Shown: positions 17,836 to 25,314 of the stretch, one piece after another | Layout: the number at the start of each line of letters is the position of its first letter | How positions within the stretch are numbered: the first letter of the stretch is position 1 | NCBI RefSeq assembly: GCF_002982075.1 | Contig: NZ_PUEJ01000001.1 | Span: 248,001 to 312,000, forward strand | DNA length: 64,000 bases | From: Labrys okinawensis | Lineage (GTDB): Bacteria > Pseudomonadota > Alphaproteobacteria > Rhizobiales > Labraceae | Direction of reading: 5' to 3' | Position numbers and translations under genes: made by a program | Notes under the pieces: generated by a model | What the model saw: only the letters and a program-made list of their open reading frames with translations | What the model was told of the DNA's origin: nothing | Database searches by the model: none

Positions 17836-18375
17836 TCAAACCGCCTCCAGCGCTCGCCTGGGCAGAGTGATCTCTACGGCCCGGCCCATGATCTCCAGCA
17901 GCACGCGGGCACGTTCATTGGGATCGAGGCGCATCAACGGGCCGATGCTTTCGGTAAACGGACCCAGCGTCACGCGAACGGTCTGCCCTTGGGCAAGATC
18001 GCGATCGAGCCGCGCAATGCCCTCGGCATCGACATAGGTCAGGATGGATTCGACCACGCCATCGGGTACCGGGAGCGGCAGGCTGGAGCCCATCACCACC
18101 TGCACCACGCCGATGGTGCCGTTGATCGAGCGCCAGCGTTCGCGTTCCAGATCGAGACGCACGAACAGATAGCCGGGAAAGAGAGCGTTCATCGCGGTCC
18201 GGCGCCTGCGCGCATGCAGGACGGTGCGAAGCGTGCGAGGCAGGAAGACCTCGAATCCCTGGGCTTCCAGATTGAAGCGCGCGGTTTCCTCCGAGCGGGC
18301 GCGTGTCTGCACGACATACCAGCGCTGCCCGTTTGCATTGACCCGGCGCAAGCAGGACTGGGACCGCCTCACCAT
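17836..18375 (-). CDS. NusG/RfaH-family transcription antitermination paralogue
   Basis: 179 residues. QRWYVVQTRARSEETARFNL (residues 17-36) is the opening of the NusG N-terminal domain, and FPGYLFVRLDLERERW (about 66-81) is the conserved NGN core that contacts RNA polymerase. The C-terminal part AQGQTVRVTLGPFTES (near 128) is a KOW-like domain. Specialised NusG paralogues such as RfaH, UpxY and LoaP raise read-through in long polysaccharide operons, and this gene sits near the head of such an operon with two hairpins right behind it. The essential housekeeping NusG normally lies beside secE/rplK, which are absent here, so this is the specialised form. Confidence 0.88.
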   Translation of the reverse strand: MVRRSQSCLRRVNANGQRWYVVQTRARSEETARFNLEAQGFEVFLPRTLRTVLHARRRRTAMNALFPGYLFVRLDLERERWRSINGTIGVVQVVMGSSLPLPVPDGVVESILTYVDAEGIARLDRDLAQGQTVRVTLGPFTESIGPLMRLDPNERARVLLEIMGRAVEITLPRRALEAV

Positions 18376-18511
18376 GGCGTTCGGCTCAGGAGAGTGTTCG
18401 GAACCGGGGCCGCGATCGGGGCGCCGGGAATAGCAAGCGCGTCGGTGACGAGCGCATGGTTGTTGGACAACATGACCTCAAGCTCGCGGAAAAGAAGGGG
18501 GCTGGCAACCA

Positions 18512-19186
18512 TCAATTTCGACTTATCGGCAGGTTGGAGGGGGCGGAAAGGGTCCAGCCCGCAGCGTTGTGAGGGCTTTGATAGACGGGCGCAAAACAGC
18601 CTCTGGGACGGCCCGAGGGCGTGGCAAGTGTTGCGAATTGCTGGCGGGCAAGCGCCGTCAGGAGGGAGGTGAGCGCGAGGTCGGCGCATTGCATCGCCGC
18701 CCTGACCGGCATGCCGCAGCTCGGTGAATATGGTTTGAGCCCGACCTTCTCCGGCGTGCAATCCTTGCGCACGGCATGAGGGGTCGTTGAATGCAGGCCG
18801 CGCAGCATCATGATCTTCTGCAGCCTGTCCATGCATCCCGCCCGGCACTGCGGACTGGAGTCCGCCAGTTCGTCGAAGGCGCGCAGCAAGCCGCGGGCGA
18901 TCGCCGCCATTTGCTCGGGATTGGAGCGGTTGGCTAGGGCGACCAGTGCGAAAGCCTGCTCAGGCTGGTTGACGGCCGTTCGATAGGCGGATTCCTCCAG
19001 GGTCTGTCCGCCATGCGGATAGGCCGAAAGCAGCCTGAGCATCTCCGGCGACAGGTTTTCCCGGGCCTGCTCGCAGCCAAGCGGGTCGGCTTCGGGCGCA
19101 CAGGGCGACACCCGGGTCGATTGCGCCTGGGCAGCCGCGACAAGCCACAGGCAGGTAAGAATTGGCAGCGTGAGCCTCGCCAGCAT
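18512..19186 (-). CDS. Secreted protein of unknown function
   Basis: 224 residues. A signal peptide is clear: MLARLTLPILTCLWLVAAAQ with a cleavage site after AQA (about residue 22). The mature part is helical and cysteine-containing (nine cysteines, for example CAPEADPLGC, CRAGC, CTPEKV, CGMPVRAAMQC), which suggests disulphides in the periplasm. I do not recognise a family. It lies 13 bp downstream of the beta-barrel gene and upstream of the NusG paralogue, so an accessory role in polysaccharide secretion is possible but not shown by sequence. Confidence 0.75.
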   Translation of the reverse strand: MLARLTLPILTCLWLVAAAQAQSTRVSPCAPEADPLGCEQARENLSPEMLRLLSAYPHGGQTLEESAYRTAVNQPEQAFALVALANRSNPEQMAAIARGLLRAFDELADSSPQCRAGCMDRLQKIMMLRGLHSTTPHAVRKDCTPEKVGLKPYSPSCGMPVRAAMQCADLALTSLLTALARQQFATLATPSGRPRGCFAPVYQSPHNAAGWTLSAPSNLPISRN

Positions 19187-19199
19187 GGTTGAGGGCTCC

Positions 19200-20564
19200 C
19201 TAGTAATGATAAGTCAATCCGGCTGAGACGACGTTCTGGCTGAACGCACTGGTGGAATTGGGACGGACCGCCTGCCTGTATTTTGAGGTCGAATGGTTGA
19301 ACTGATATTCCAGGGTCAAGGCCATATTGCGCCATAGATCATAGCGAATTCCGGCGCCGGCGGACCAGACCTGTGTTTGGGTGAGATTGGATGCGGCGCT
19401 GTAGCGCGTGTGGCCATAGCCGCCCTGGACATAGGCGGACCAGAGCTGGGACAGCGCGTAGTCGACCTGGATGCGGGACTGGAATGTCCGGCCCGAGGCC
19501 GATTGCGTGGCCGACGAGACGTTGCCGTTGCCCGTGGGCAGCAGAACGGGGGTCTGCGAGAAGGAGAGCGACTGATCGACCGAAGCGGCAATGGTGATGT
19601 ATTGGGTCGGATAGTATGAAATTCGGCCGCCGAACGCCGGCTGGTTCGTCGAACCGGAAATGCGGCGAGATCCGCTGCGGGCCTGATAACCCACATAGAT
19701 TTCGCCGCGCACGAGCCGGATGAGCTCCGAGCCGAGGCCTGTCGTCACGTGGTAGACGGAGTCGCCCTTGACGTTCCGGTCATATCGATGGAAATCGGCG
19801 CCGCCCTCGACGAAGGCGTAGATCTGCGGGGTCAGCATGGTGGTGGCGCGAAGCGCCATATAGTAATCCGTGCCGTTGAACGGCATGGGGAAGCCGCTCT
19901 TTGCCGCGGCCTTGTCATCGGGGCGATCGAAGCTGGCATAGATGACGCCGCCGGACAGGCGGATGGAGGTTTGATCGGTTATTCTCTTTTCGACCGCGAC
20001 ACCGGCCTCATAGGTGTTGGTGAAAATCGAGGAATCGGTAAGTACGGCGCCCGGCCGCTGCCAGGTCTGGTAGGGCGATGACCAGAAGCCCGGGCTGAAC
20101 ATGCCGTTGGCGCGGGTGAAATCGCCGTGAAGCCTGATGGTAAGATCCGGCAGGGGCGAATAGGTCCATGCCCCCCCGGCCTTGGCGGTGATGCGGCTGC
20201 TGTCCTGATGCGACGGGTAAAGCTGGAAATCACCATTGGCATAGACCGCGAGGCGATGAATTGCGTCTTCCCATGCCGCGTCCAGGCGGGGCTGGATCTG
20301 CAACCCCAGAGATGATCGGCGTTGTCGGTCCTGGCCGTCGATATTGTCGTTGTAGACCGCGCCGAGGAACAGGGAGGGGTAGACCAGCCAGCCGCCGAAG
20401 GGCAGTCCTTCGACGAAACTTGGGCTGGCGCTGATGCCCAGGGTTTCGGCCGTAGCCTGGCTGGGGGTGGCGTCGAGCGCCGATGCAGGCTGCAGGCCGA
20501 AGCCCGGGATGAGCGTCGTCACCGATGCCAGGAAAATCAGTGACGATATGCGCAGCATGAACAC
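19200..20564 (-). CDS. Outer-membrane beta-barrel protein (BBP2-like)
   Basis: 454 residues. A signal peptide (about residues 1-30, ending near QPASALDA) precedes a mature protein rich in alternating polar/aromatic strands, such as VYPSLFLGAVYNDNIDGQ, RLAVYANGDFQLYPS and GAGIRYDLWRNMALTLEYQF. The last residues VVSAGLTYHY show the aromatic C-terminus used for outer-membrane insertion by the Bam complex. Proteins of this type occur in exopolysaccharide loci beside Wza-like lipoproteins and BY-kinases and are thought to help the polymer cross the outer membrane. The gene follows the Wza-like gene by 23 bp in the same direction. Confidence 0.87.
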   Translation of the reverse strand: MFMLRISSLIFLASVTTLIPGFGLQPASALDATPSQATAETLGISASPSFVEGLPFGGWLVYPSLFLGAVYNDNIDGQDRQRRSSLGLQIQPRLDAAWEDAIHRLAVYANGDFQLYPSHQDSSRITAKAGGAWTYSPLPDLTIRLHGDFTRANGMFSPGFWSSPYQTWQRPGAVLTDSSIFTNTYEAGVAVEKRITDQTSIRLSGGVIYASFDRPDDKAAAKSGFPMPFNGTDYYMALRATTMLTPQIYAFVEGGADFHRYDRNVKGDSVYHVTTGLGSELIRLVRGEIYVGYQARSGSRRISGSTNQPAFGGRISYYPTQYITIAASVDQSLSFSQTPVLLPTGNGNVSSATQSASGRTFQSRIQVDYALSQLWSAYVQGGYGHTRYSAASNLTQTQVWSAGAGIRYDLWRNMALTLEYQFNHSTSKYRQAVRPNSTSAFSQNVVSAGLTYHY

Positions 20565-20587
20565 CCCGGGCTCTCAGGTTCGAGCGG

Positions 20588-21178
20588 CTAGAAGTAGCGC
20601 ATGGGGACGCGAATAAGATCGCCCGGCAGAACGGGAATATTGGATGAAATCGGGTATTTCTTGAAGCCGCTTTCGCCGACATGCTGAATATCGATATTGG
20701 AGGTGCTGGCCCTGTAGGTCGTACCGCCGGCCACGGCCAGAGCACTCACGATATTCAGGCCGCTCTTATAATCGTATTCCCCGGGCTTGTTGACCTCTCC
20801 CAGAATATAGAAGGGCCTGAAACTGGCGAGGTCCACGGTGACCTTCGGGTCGCGCAGATACTCGCCGCTGAATTTGACAGCGAGGGTCTTTTCCATCTGC
20901 TGTTTGCTCAGTCCCGCCGCCTTCACCGTGCCGGCGAGCGGCAGGGAAACGAAGCCGGCCGGATCGACCTGATATTCTCCGGTGAGACGGTCTTCTCCGA
21001 AGACCGTGACCCTGATCTTGTCCCCGGCCTGGATATTCGGAGCTGCGACCGCTGCTTTCTGGATAAGGGCTTCCTGGTCGGCTTTCGAGGCGACGCCGAC
21101 CGTGTCGTTTGCACACGATGCCAGTAGCAGACAGGAGACCAGAACGAGTGCCGAAAAAGGTCTCGACTGAATACCCAT
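20588..21178 (-). CDS. Polysaccharide export lipoprotein (Wza/GumB type)
   Basis: 196 residues from ATG 21178; this start opens directly on a lipoprotein signal (LVSCLLLASC, lipidated Cys22), whereas the longer frame to 21280 would put 34 unrelated residues in front. The Poly_export domain begins IQAGDKIRVTVFGEDRLTGE, and a single SLBB-like domain with ILGEVNKPGEYDYKSGLNIV follows. The protein is much shorter than E. coli Wza, resembling GumB and short ExoF-like proteins, so the outer-membrane pore may be completed by the adjacent beta-barrel. It is the first gene of the leftward operon. Confidence 0.92.
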   Translation of the reverse strand: MGIQSRPFSALVLVSCLLLASCANDTVGVASKADQEALIQKAAVAAPNIQAGDKIRVTVFGEDRLTGEYQVDPAGFVSLPLAGTVKAAGLSKQQMEKTLAVKFSGEYLRDPKVTVDLASFRPFYILGEVNKPGEYDYKSGLNIVSALAVAGGTTYRASTSNIDIQHVGESGFKKYPISSNIPVLPGDLIRVPMRYF

Positions 21179-21280
21179 ACGCGACACTCGCAACCCCTCG
21201 CGCCTGAGATCGAACACGTAGACGCCGTAAAGATAGGCGCAAGCGTATTTTTTTGTCCAATAATTTCTCTCACTAGCCAT

Positions 21281-21464
21281 ATACTTTAGTTAGTTTCTTT
21301 AATTAACAAATTCGATCGAATTAACAAATTCGCGCTATCGATAAAGAATGGTGTTGATAGTTCAAGCATCCAACAAAATTGTTTACACCTTTTGCTTATA
21401 TCTCGTGTTGGTTATAGTTCACGGCGTCGACGAGGGTGCTGGCGAGGAAGAAGGCGTGCCGGAA
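21281..21464. promoter_or_regulatory. AT-rich divergent promoter region with direct repeats
   Basis: This stretch between the export lipoprotein and metallophosphatase genes is strikingly AT-rich against its surroundings. It contains two identical 14-bp copies of AATTAACAAATTCG at 21301-21314 and 21319-21332, an 18-bp period, with the palindrome TTCGATCGAA (21311-21320) between them. A further TTAGTTAGTTTCTTTAATTA block lies just left of it. Such AT-rich divergent regions are typical targets of MucR/Ros-type or H-NS-like silencers of exopolysaccharide genes in rhizobia. No sigma-70 boxes are assigned because several A/T hexamers fit equally well. Confidence 0.6.
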
Positions 21465-22169
21465 ATGTCGCCTGGAATGAGAATTTACGCCGTCGGCGAC
21501 ATTCATGGGCGGCGGGATCTGCTGTTGCGCATGGAGCGGCGGATTTTGGCCGATCTCGATCAGGAGACCGCCGAACCTCTCGTGATTTTCCTGGGAGATT
21601 ATGTCGACCGAGGCCCTGACTCGGCTGGCGTGATCGAGCATTTGTCCTCGAGCCGGTTCGGCCCCCCCTTCAAGGCCCTGCGTGGCAATCACGAGGATCT
21701 GCTTCTGTCCTTTCTCGACGACCCCTCGGTTCTCGATCGCTGGCGCGGGTTGGGCGGCTTGGAAACGCTTCACTCCTACGGGGTCGACGTCAGCGAAGCC
21801 TTGCGCGGGCGCGGCTATCGTCAGGCCCGCGAGCAATTCGCCGAAAAACTGCCTGCCTCTCACCGGCGGTTCGTGGAAGACACGGTCCTCAGCCATACAT
21901 GCGGCGATTATTTCTTCTGCCATGCCGGGGTGAAGCCGCATGTCGGTCTCGATCGCCAGGCAAGGGAAGACCTGCTGTGGATCCGGGACGAGTTCCTGGA
22001 ATTCGAGGGTAGCTTCGGCAAAGTCGTGGTGCACGGCCATTCGCCGGTATCCGTGCCGGAAATGCGCGCCAATCGGATCAATGTCGATACCGGCGCCTTT
22101 GCAACCTCGCATCTCACCGCCGTCGTGTTGGAAAGGGCGGGCCGCCGCTTCCTGAGTGTCACGCCATGA
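21465..22169 (+). CDS. Metallophosphatase (PP2A-like serine/threonine or ApaH-like phosphatase)
   Basis: About 234 residues from ATG 21465 (ATG 21477 is also possible; the in-frame extension to 21348 has no domain content). All motifs of the binuclear-metal PPP family are present: GDIHGRRDLL, GDYVDRGPDS, RGNHEDLL, the histidine in CHAGVKPHVG and VHGHSPV near the C-terminus. The family hydrolyses phosphoserine, phosphothreonine, phosphotyrosine or dinucleoside tetraphosphates. Being divergent from a locus with a tyrosine kinase, it might reverse a phosphorylation there, but the usual BY-kinase partners are other phosphatase families, so this is speculative. Confidence 0.9.
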   Translation: MSPGMRIYAVGDIHGRRDLLLRMERRILADLDQETAEPLVIFLGDYVDRGPDSAGVIEHLSSSRFGPPFKALRGNHEDLLLSFLDDPSVLDRWRGLGGLETLHSYGVDVSEALRGRGYRQAREQFAEKLPASHRRFVEDTVLSHTCGDYFFCHAGVKPHVGLDRQAREDLLWIRDEFLEFEGSFGKVVVHGHSPVSVPEMRANRINVDTGAFATSHLTAVVLERAGRRFLSVTP

Positions 22170-22342
22170 GGAATGGCGGGACTAAACACCCCGGTTCATG
22201 TTTGCAGGGCCGCAAACCAGGGACACCGGGCGGAGGCAGCGATGTTTCATCGGAATTGCCTCAGAACTGCCTGTCGTATTTGTGGGGTGGCGGCATGGCT
22301 TCGTTGCGGTCATATCTATTGCCGGTCTGCAAGGAACGTTGA

Positions 22343-23866
22343 ATGCGATCTCGTATCCCTACGTCATACAGTCCACGTAAGTTACGCCTATCGTTTTTTG
22401 ACGTGATGTGGGTGATCGCTGCGCCGATATTGACGCTGGCATTGCGGGATATTGACCTTCTCGCCTGGCCGAACATGCCCTTCGATCTGCCGGGCCCGTA
22501 TCTGTTCGTTTTCGTTACGATCGCATTCGCAGTCCCGGCCCTGCTCATCTGCCGTGCCGCGGACGCCATCCAGAACACTTTTTCGGTTCCCGATCTCTAC
22601 GCGATCGGCGCGGTGATAGCGTTGACGATCGGCGCCAGCGGCCTGGTGCTCTTCGTGCTCACGCGGCTCGATGGCATACCGCGCTCGACGCCGATCATCT
22701 ACTCGCTTGTCCTGGGAGCGGGCCTGGTGGGAGGGCGGGCCTTCTCGAGGCTGGTGTCCCACGAGCGCGCCAGGGTCAGTGCCAAACGCAACATCACCGA
22801 TCTTCGCAAGGTCATCCTCATCGGCACGGACCAGTTCGCCTTGCTGGTGATCAAGCTGATCGAAAGTCAATCACCGGTCACCACGCAGATCATGTCGGTC
22901 CTCGACGAGGGGCCGGCCGCGACAGGGCGGTCGCTCAATGGTGTCCGCGTGGCCGGGCGCGTGGGCGATCTCGGGCGGATCATCGACGAATACGCTCTGC
23001 ACGGCGTGACCATCGATGCGGTGTGGCTGTCCATGGAGCCCGGCCAGCTGGAGTGCGCCAGCCTCCGGTTCGTCACGGAAGAATGTCATCGCCGAGGCAT
23101 TGCGCTCAAGAGCGTCGCGCAGGCGCTCGAACTCCTGCCCAAGGGTCTGCCAGGGGCACAGGCCCTGCCGATGGGTGCAGCCCGGGATGAGCAGGCGCAA
23201 CCCGCGGCCGCGTTGCGACGCTATTTCGGCGTGAAGCGCTGCATCGACATCCTCGCCTCGATCGTTCTCATGGTGCTGCTGGCGCCCGTCTGGCTGCTGG
23301 TGGCACTTCTCGTGCTCTTCGACGTGGGGCGCCCCCTGCATTTCTGGCAGCAGCGGATGGGACGGGGCGGCCGGCATTTCTTCATCTACAAGTTCCGGAC
23401 CTATCACGCGCCCTACGACGCCAACGGGCACGTCGTTCCCGGGCCCGAGCGTCTGTCGCCGATCGGGCGGTTCATCCGCAAGATGAGGCTCGACGAGATC
23501 CCGCAATTGCTGAATGTCCTGACGGGCGAGATGTCCTTGATCGGTCCGCGTCCGCTCCTGCCGGCAGACCAGCCGGCCAATCCCGGGCTCCGCCTGGCCG
23601 TGCGGCCCGGCATCAGCGGCTGGGCCCAGGTCAATGGCGGCAATCTCGTGACCCGCGAGGAGAAGGATGCTCTCGACGAATATTACATCGACAACGCATC
23701 CCTTGCCCTGGACATCAAGATCACCGTCATGACCGTGATGTTCGTGTTTGGCGGCGAGCGCAGAGGAAGCGCCGCGCTCCGCCGCGCCATGGCCGCGCGC
23801 AGGGGCAGAAAGGCTCTGGCGCGGAGCTTGGCGGAGCAACACACTCCCCCGAATTACCGACGTTGA
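22343..23866 (+). CDS. Undecaprenyl-phosphate sugar phosphotransferase (initiating enzyme)
   Basis: 507 residues. Four hydrophobic segments in the first 130 residues (for example VMWVIAAPILTLAL and AIGAVIALTIGASGLVLFV) and a CoA-binding-like domain (KVILIGTDQFALLVI) precede the C-terminal catalytic domain. The latter starts KRCIDILASIVLMVLLAPVW and has the conserved YKFRT, RLDEIPQLLNV, MSLIGPRP and GISGWAQVNG motifs of the WcaJ/ExoY/PssY polyprenyl-phosphate hexose-1-phosphate transferases. It should start the repeat unit by moving a sugar-1-phosphate to undecaprenyl phosphate at the inner membrane. AAGGAACG upstream of ATG 22343 is a plausible ribosome site. Confidence 0.93.
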   Translation: MRSRIPTSYSPRKLRLSFFDVMWVIAAPILTLALRDIDLLAWPNMPFDLPGPYLFVFVTIAFAVPALLICRAADAIQNTFSVPDLYAIGAVIALTIGASGLVLFVLTRLDGIPRSTPIIYSLVLGAGLVGGRAFSRLVSHERARVSAKRNITDLRKVILIGTDQFALLVIKLIESQSPVTTQIMSVLDEGPAATGRSLNGVRVAGRVGDLGRIIDEYALHGVTIDAVWLSMEPGQLECASLRFVTEECHRRGIALKSVAQALELLPKGLPGAQALPMGAARDEQAQPAAALRRYFGVKRCIDILASIVLMVLLAPVWLLVALLVLFDVGRPLHFWQQRMGRGGRHFFIYKFRTYHAPYDANGHVVPGPERLSPIGRFIRKMRLDEIPQLLNVLTGEMSLIGPRPLLPADQPANPGLRLAVRPGISGWAQVNGGNLVTREEKDALDEYYIDNASLALDIKITVMTVMFVFGGERRGSAALRRAMAARRGRKALARSLAEQHTPPNYRR

Positions 23867-23887
23867 TCGGAACGGCAGCGCTCCCGC

Positions 23888-25147
23888 ATGGCTTCGAAAC
23901 AGCGCCGCGTCCTCCTGGTCAATCGCTATTTCCACCCCGATACGTCCGCGACCAGCCAGATCGCGTCGGATCTGGCCGCCTTCCTGGCCGGGCAGGGCTG
24001 GGAGGTCGTCGCCATCACCGGTGCTGGCCGGTATGACGAACCCACCCGCAGGCTGGACTCCGAGGCGGTCCTGCCCGGCGTTTCGATCCACCGCGTCGGT
24101 CCCCTGACGGAGGCCGGCCCGTCGCTGCTGCGGCGCGCTGCGGCTGCGCTCGCCGTGCATGCGGCCCTGGCCTTCGAGGTCTGGCGGCGCTCGCGGGCCG
24201 GCGATCTCGTCGTGGTCAAGACCGATCCGCCGCTGCTGAGCGTTTCCCTGCTGCCGGTCGTCCTGGCGAGGCGTCTCAGGCAGGTCAACTGGCTGCAGGA
24301 CATCTATCCGGAGGTTGCGGCAGAGCTTGGCGTAAAGGCGGGCAGGGGCCTGCTCGGGGGCGTTCTGCGCAGCCTGCGGAACGCCAGTCTCCGCCATGCC
24401 GTCATGAATGTGGCGGTCGGCGACGGGATGAAGACGAAGGTCGCGGGGTTCGGCGTGCCGGCCTCCAGGATCGCCACGATCTGCAACTGGTGCGATGACC
24501 GGCGCATCCAACCGGCCGACGCCGAACCCAACCGCCTGCGCCGTGACTGGGGGCTGCAGGACAAGTTCGTGATCGGCTATTCGGGCAATCTGGGCCGGGC
24601 GCATGAGATCGACACGCTCATCGGCGCCGCCCGCCTGCTCCGGGACGAGCCCGGCATCGCGTTCCTGTTCATCGGGAACGGTTATCTGATTCCCTGTCTC
24701 AAGCGGGCCGTCGCCGACCAGGGGCTGGAGACGATGTTCCGGTTCCGACCCTATCAGGACGCCGGCACATTGCCGCAGTCCCTGACGGTGCCGGATATTC
24801 ACTGGCTCTCGCTCAATCCCCGCCTGGAAGGCCTGATCGTGCCGAGCAAGTTCTACGGTATCGCCGCGGCCGGCAAGCCGATGATTGCGGTCATGGCGCG
24901 GGACGGTGAGATATCGAGCCTGATCCGCCGGTCCGATTGCGGGGCTGTCGTCGCCCCCGGAGACAGCGTGGGCTTTGCCACGATCGTCCGTGAATGGCGC
25001 AGCCGGCCCGACCTCTTGGCGGAGAAGGGCCGCAACGCGCGTGCCCTGATCGATAGTGGGCTCGACCGACTTTCCAGCCTGCACGGCTGGCAGGAGCTGT
25101 TGCTGTCCGTTGAAGGCCCGGCGAAAAGCCGAGCGCCACGGCCATAG
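23888..25147 (+). CDS. Glycosyltransferase family 4 (WbuB-like)
   Basis: 419 residues, 21 bp after the initiating transferase. VLLVNRYFHPDTSATSQIAS (residues 8-27) is the opening of WbuB/colanic-acid type GT4 enzymes, DLVVVKTDPPLLS and NWLQDIYPEVAAELG are typical of this subgroup, and VIGYSGNLGRAHEIDTLIGA starts the donor domain. The catalytic region is near PRLEGLIVPSKFYGIAAAGK, where the first glutamate of the usual pair is seen and the second is replaced, as in WbuB relatives. Its position suggests it adds the second sugar after the initiator. Confidence 0.9.
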   Translation: MASKQRRVLLVNRYFHPDTSATSQIASDLAAFLAGQGWEVVAITGAGRYDEPTRRLDSEAVLPGVSIHRVGPLTEAGPSLLRRAAAALAVHAALAFEVWRRSRAGDLVVVKTDPPLLSVSLLPVVLARRLRQVNWLQDIYPEVAAELGVKAGRGLLGGVLRSLRNASLRHAVMNVAVGDGMKTKVAGFGVPASRIATICNWCDDRRIQPADAEPNRLRRDWGLQDKFVIGYSGNLGRAHEIDTLIGAARLLRDEPGIAFLFIGNGYLIPCLKRAVADQGLETMFRFRPYQDAGTLPQSLTVPDIHWLSLNPRLEGLIVPSKFYGIAAAGKPMIAVMARDGEISSLIRRSDCGAVVAPGDSVGFATIVREWRSRPDLLAEKGRNARALIDSGLDRLSSLHGWQELLLSVEGPAKSRAPRP

Positions 25148-25314
25148 ATGAGCGGCGCGGTGCGATTGCCCCGCACCTTCGAGTTGGGAGCTGCCGTACC
25201 CAATTGTCAATGTGACTTAACAATACCCGCGCCGCGGGCTGTTGCCTCGCCCGCTCGGGCCATGCTAGTCCTTCGTAGGGGGATACGACATCTTTCACCA
25301 GACTGGATAGCGCA

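Noticed and set aside
22871..25210. Very long leftward open frame of 779 codons opposite the sugar transferase and glycosyltransferase genes
   Set aside because: It is the antisense shadow of two well-supported genes; its translation is rich in Arg, Gly, Asp and His and shows no domain. High GC content makes such frames common here.
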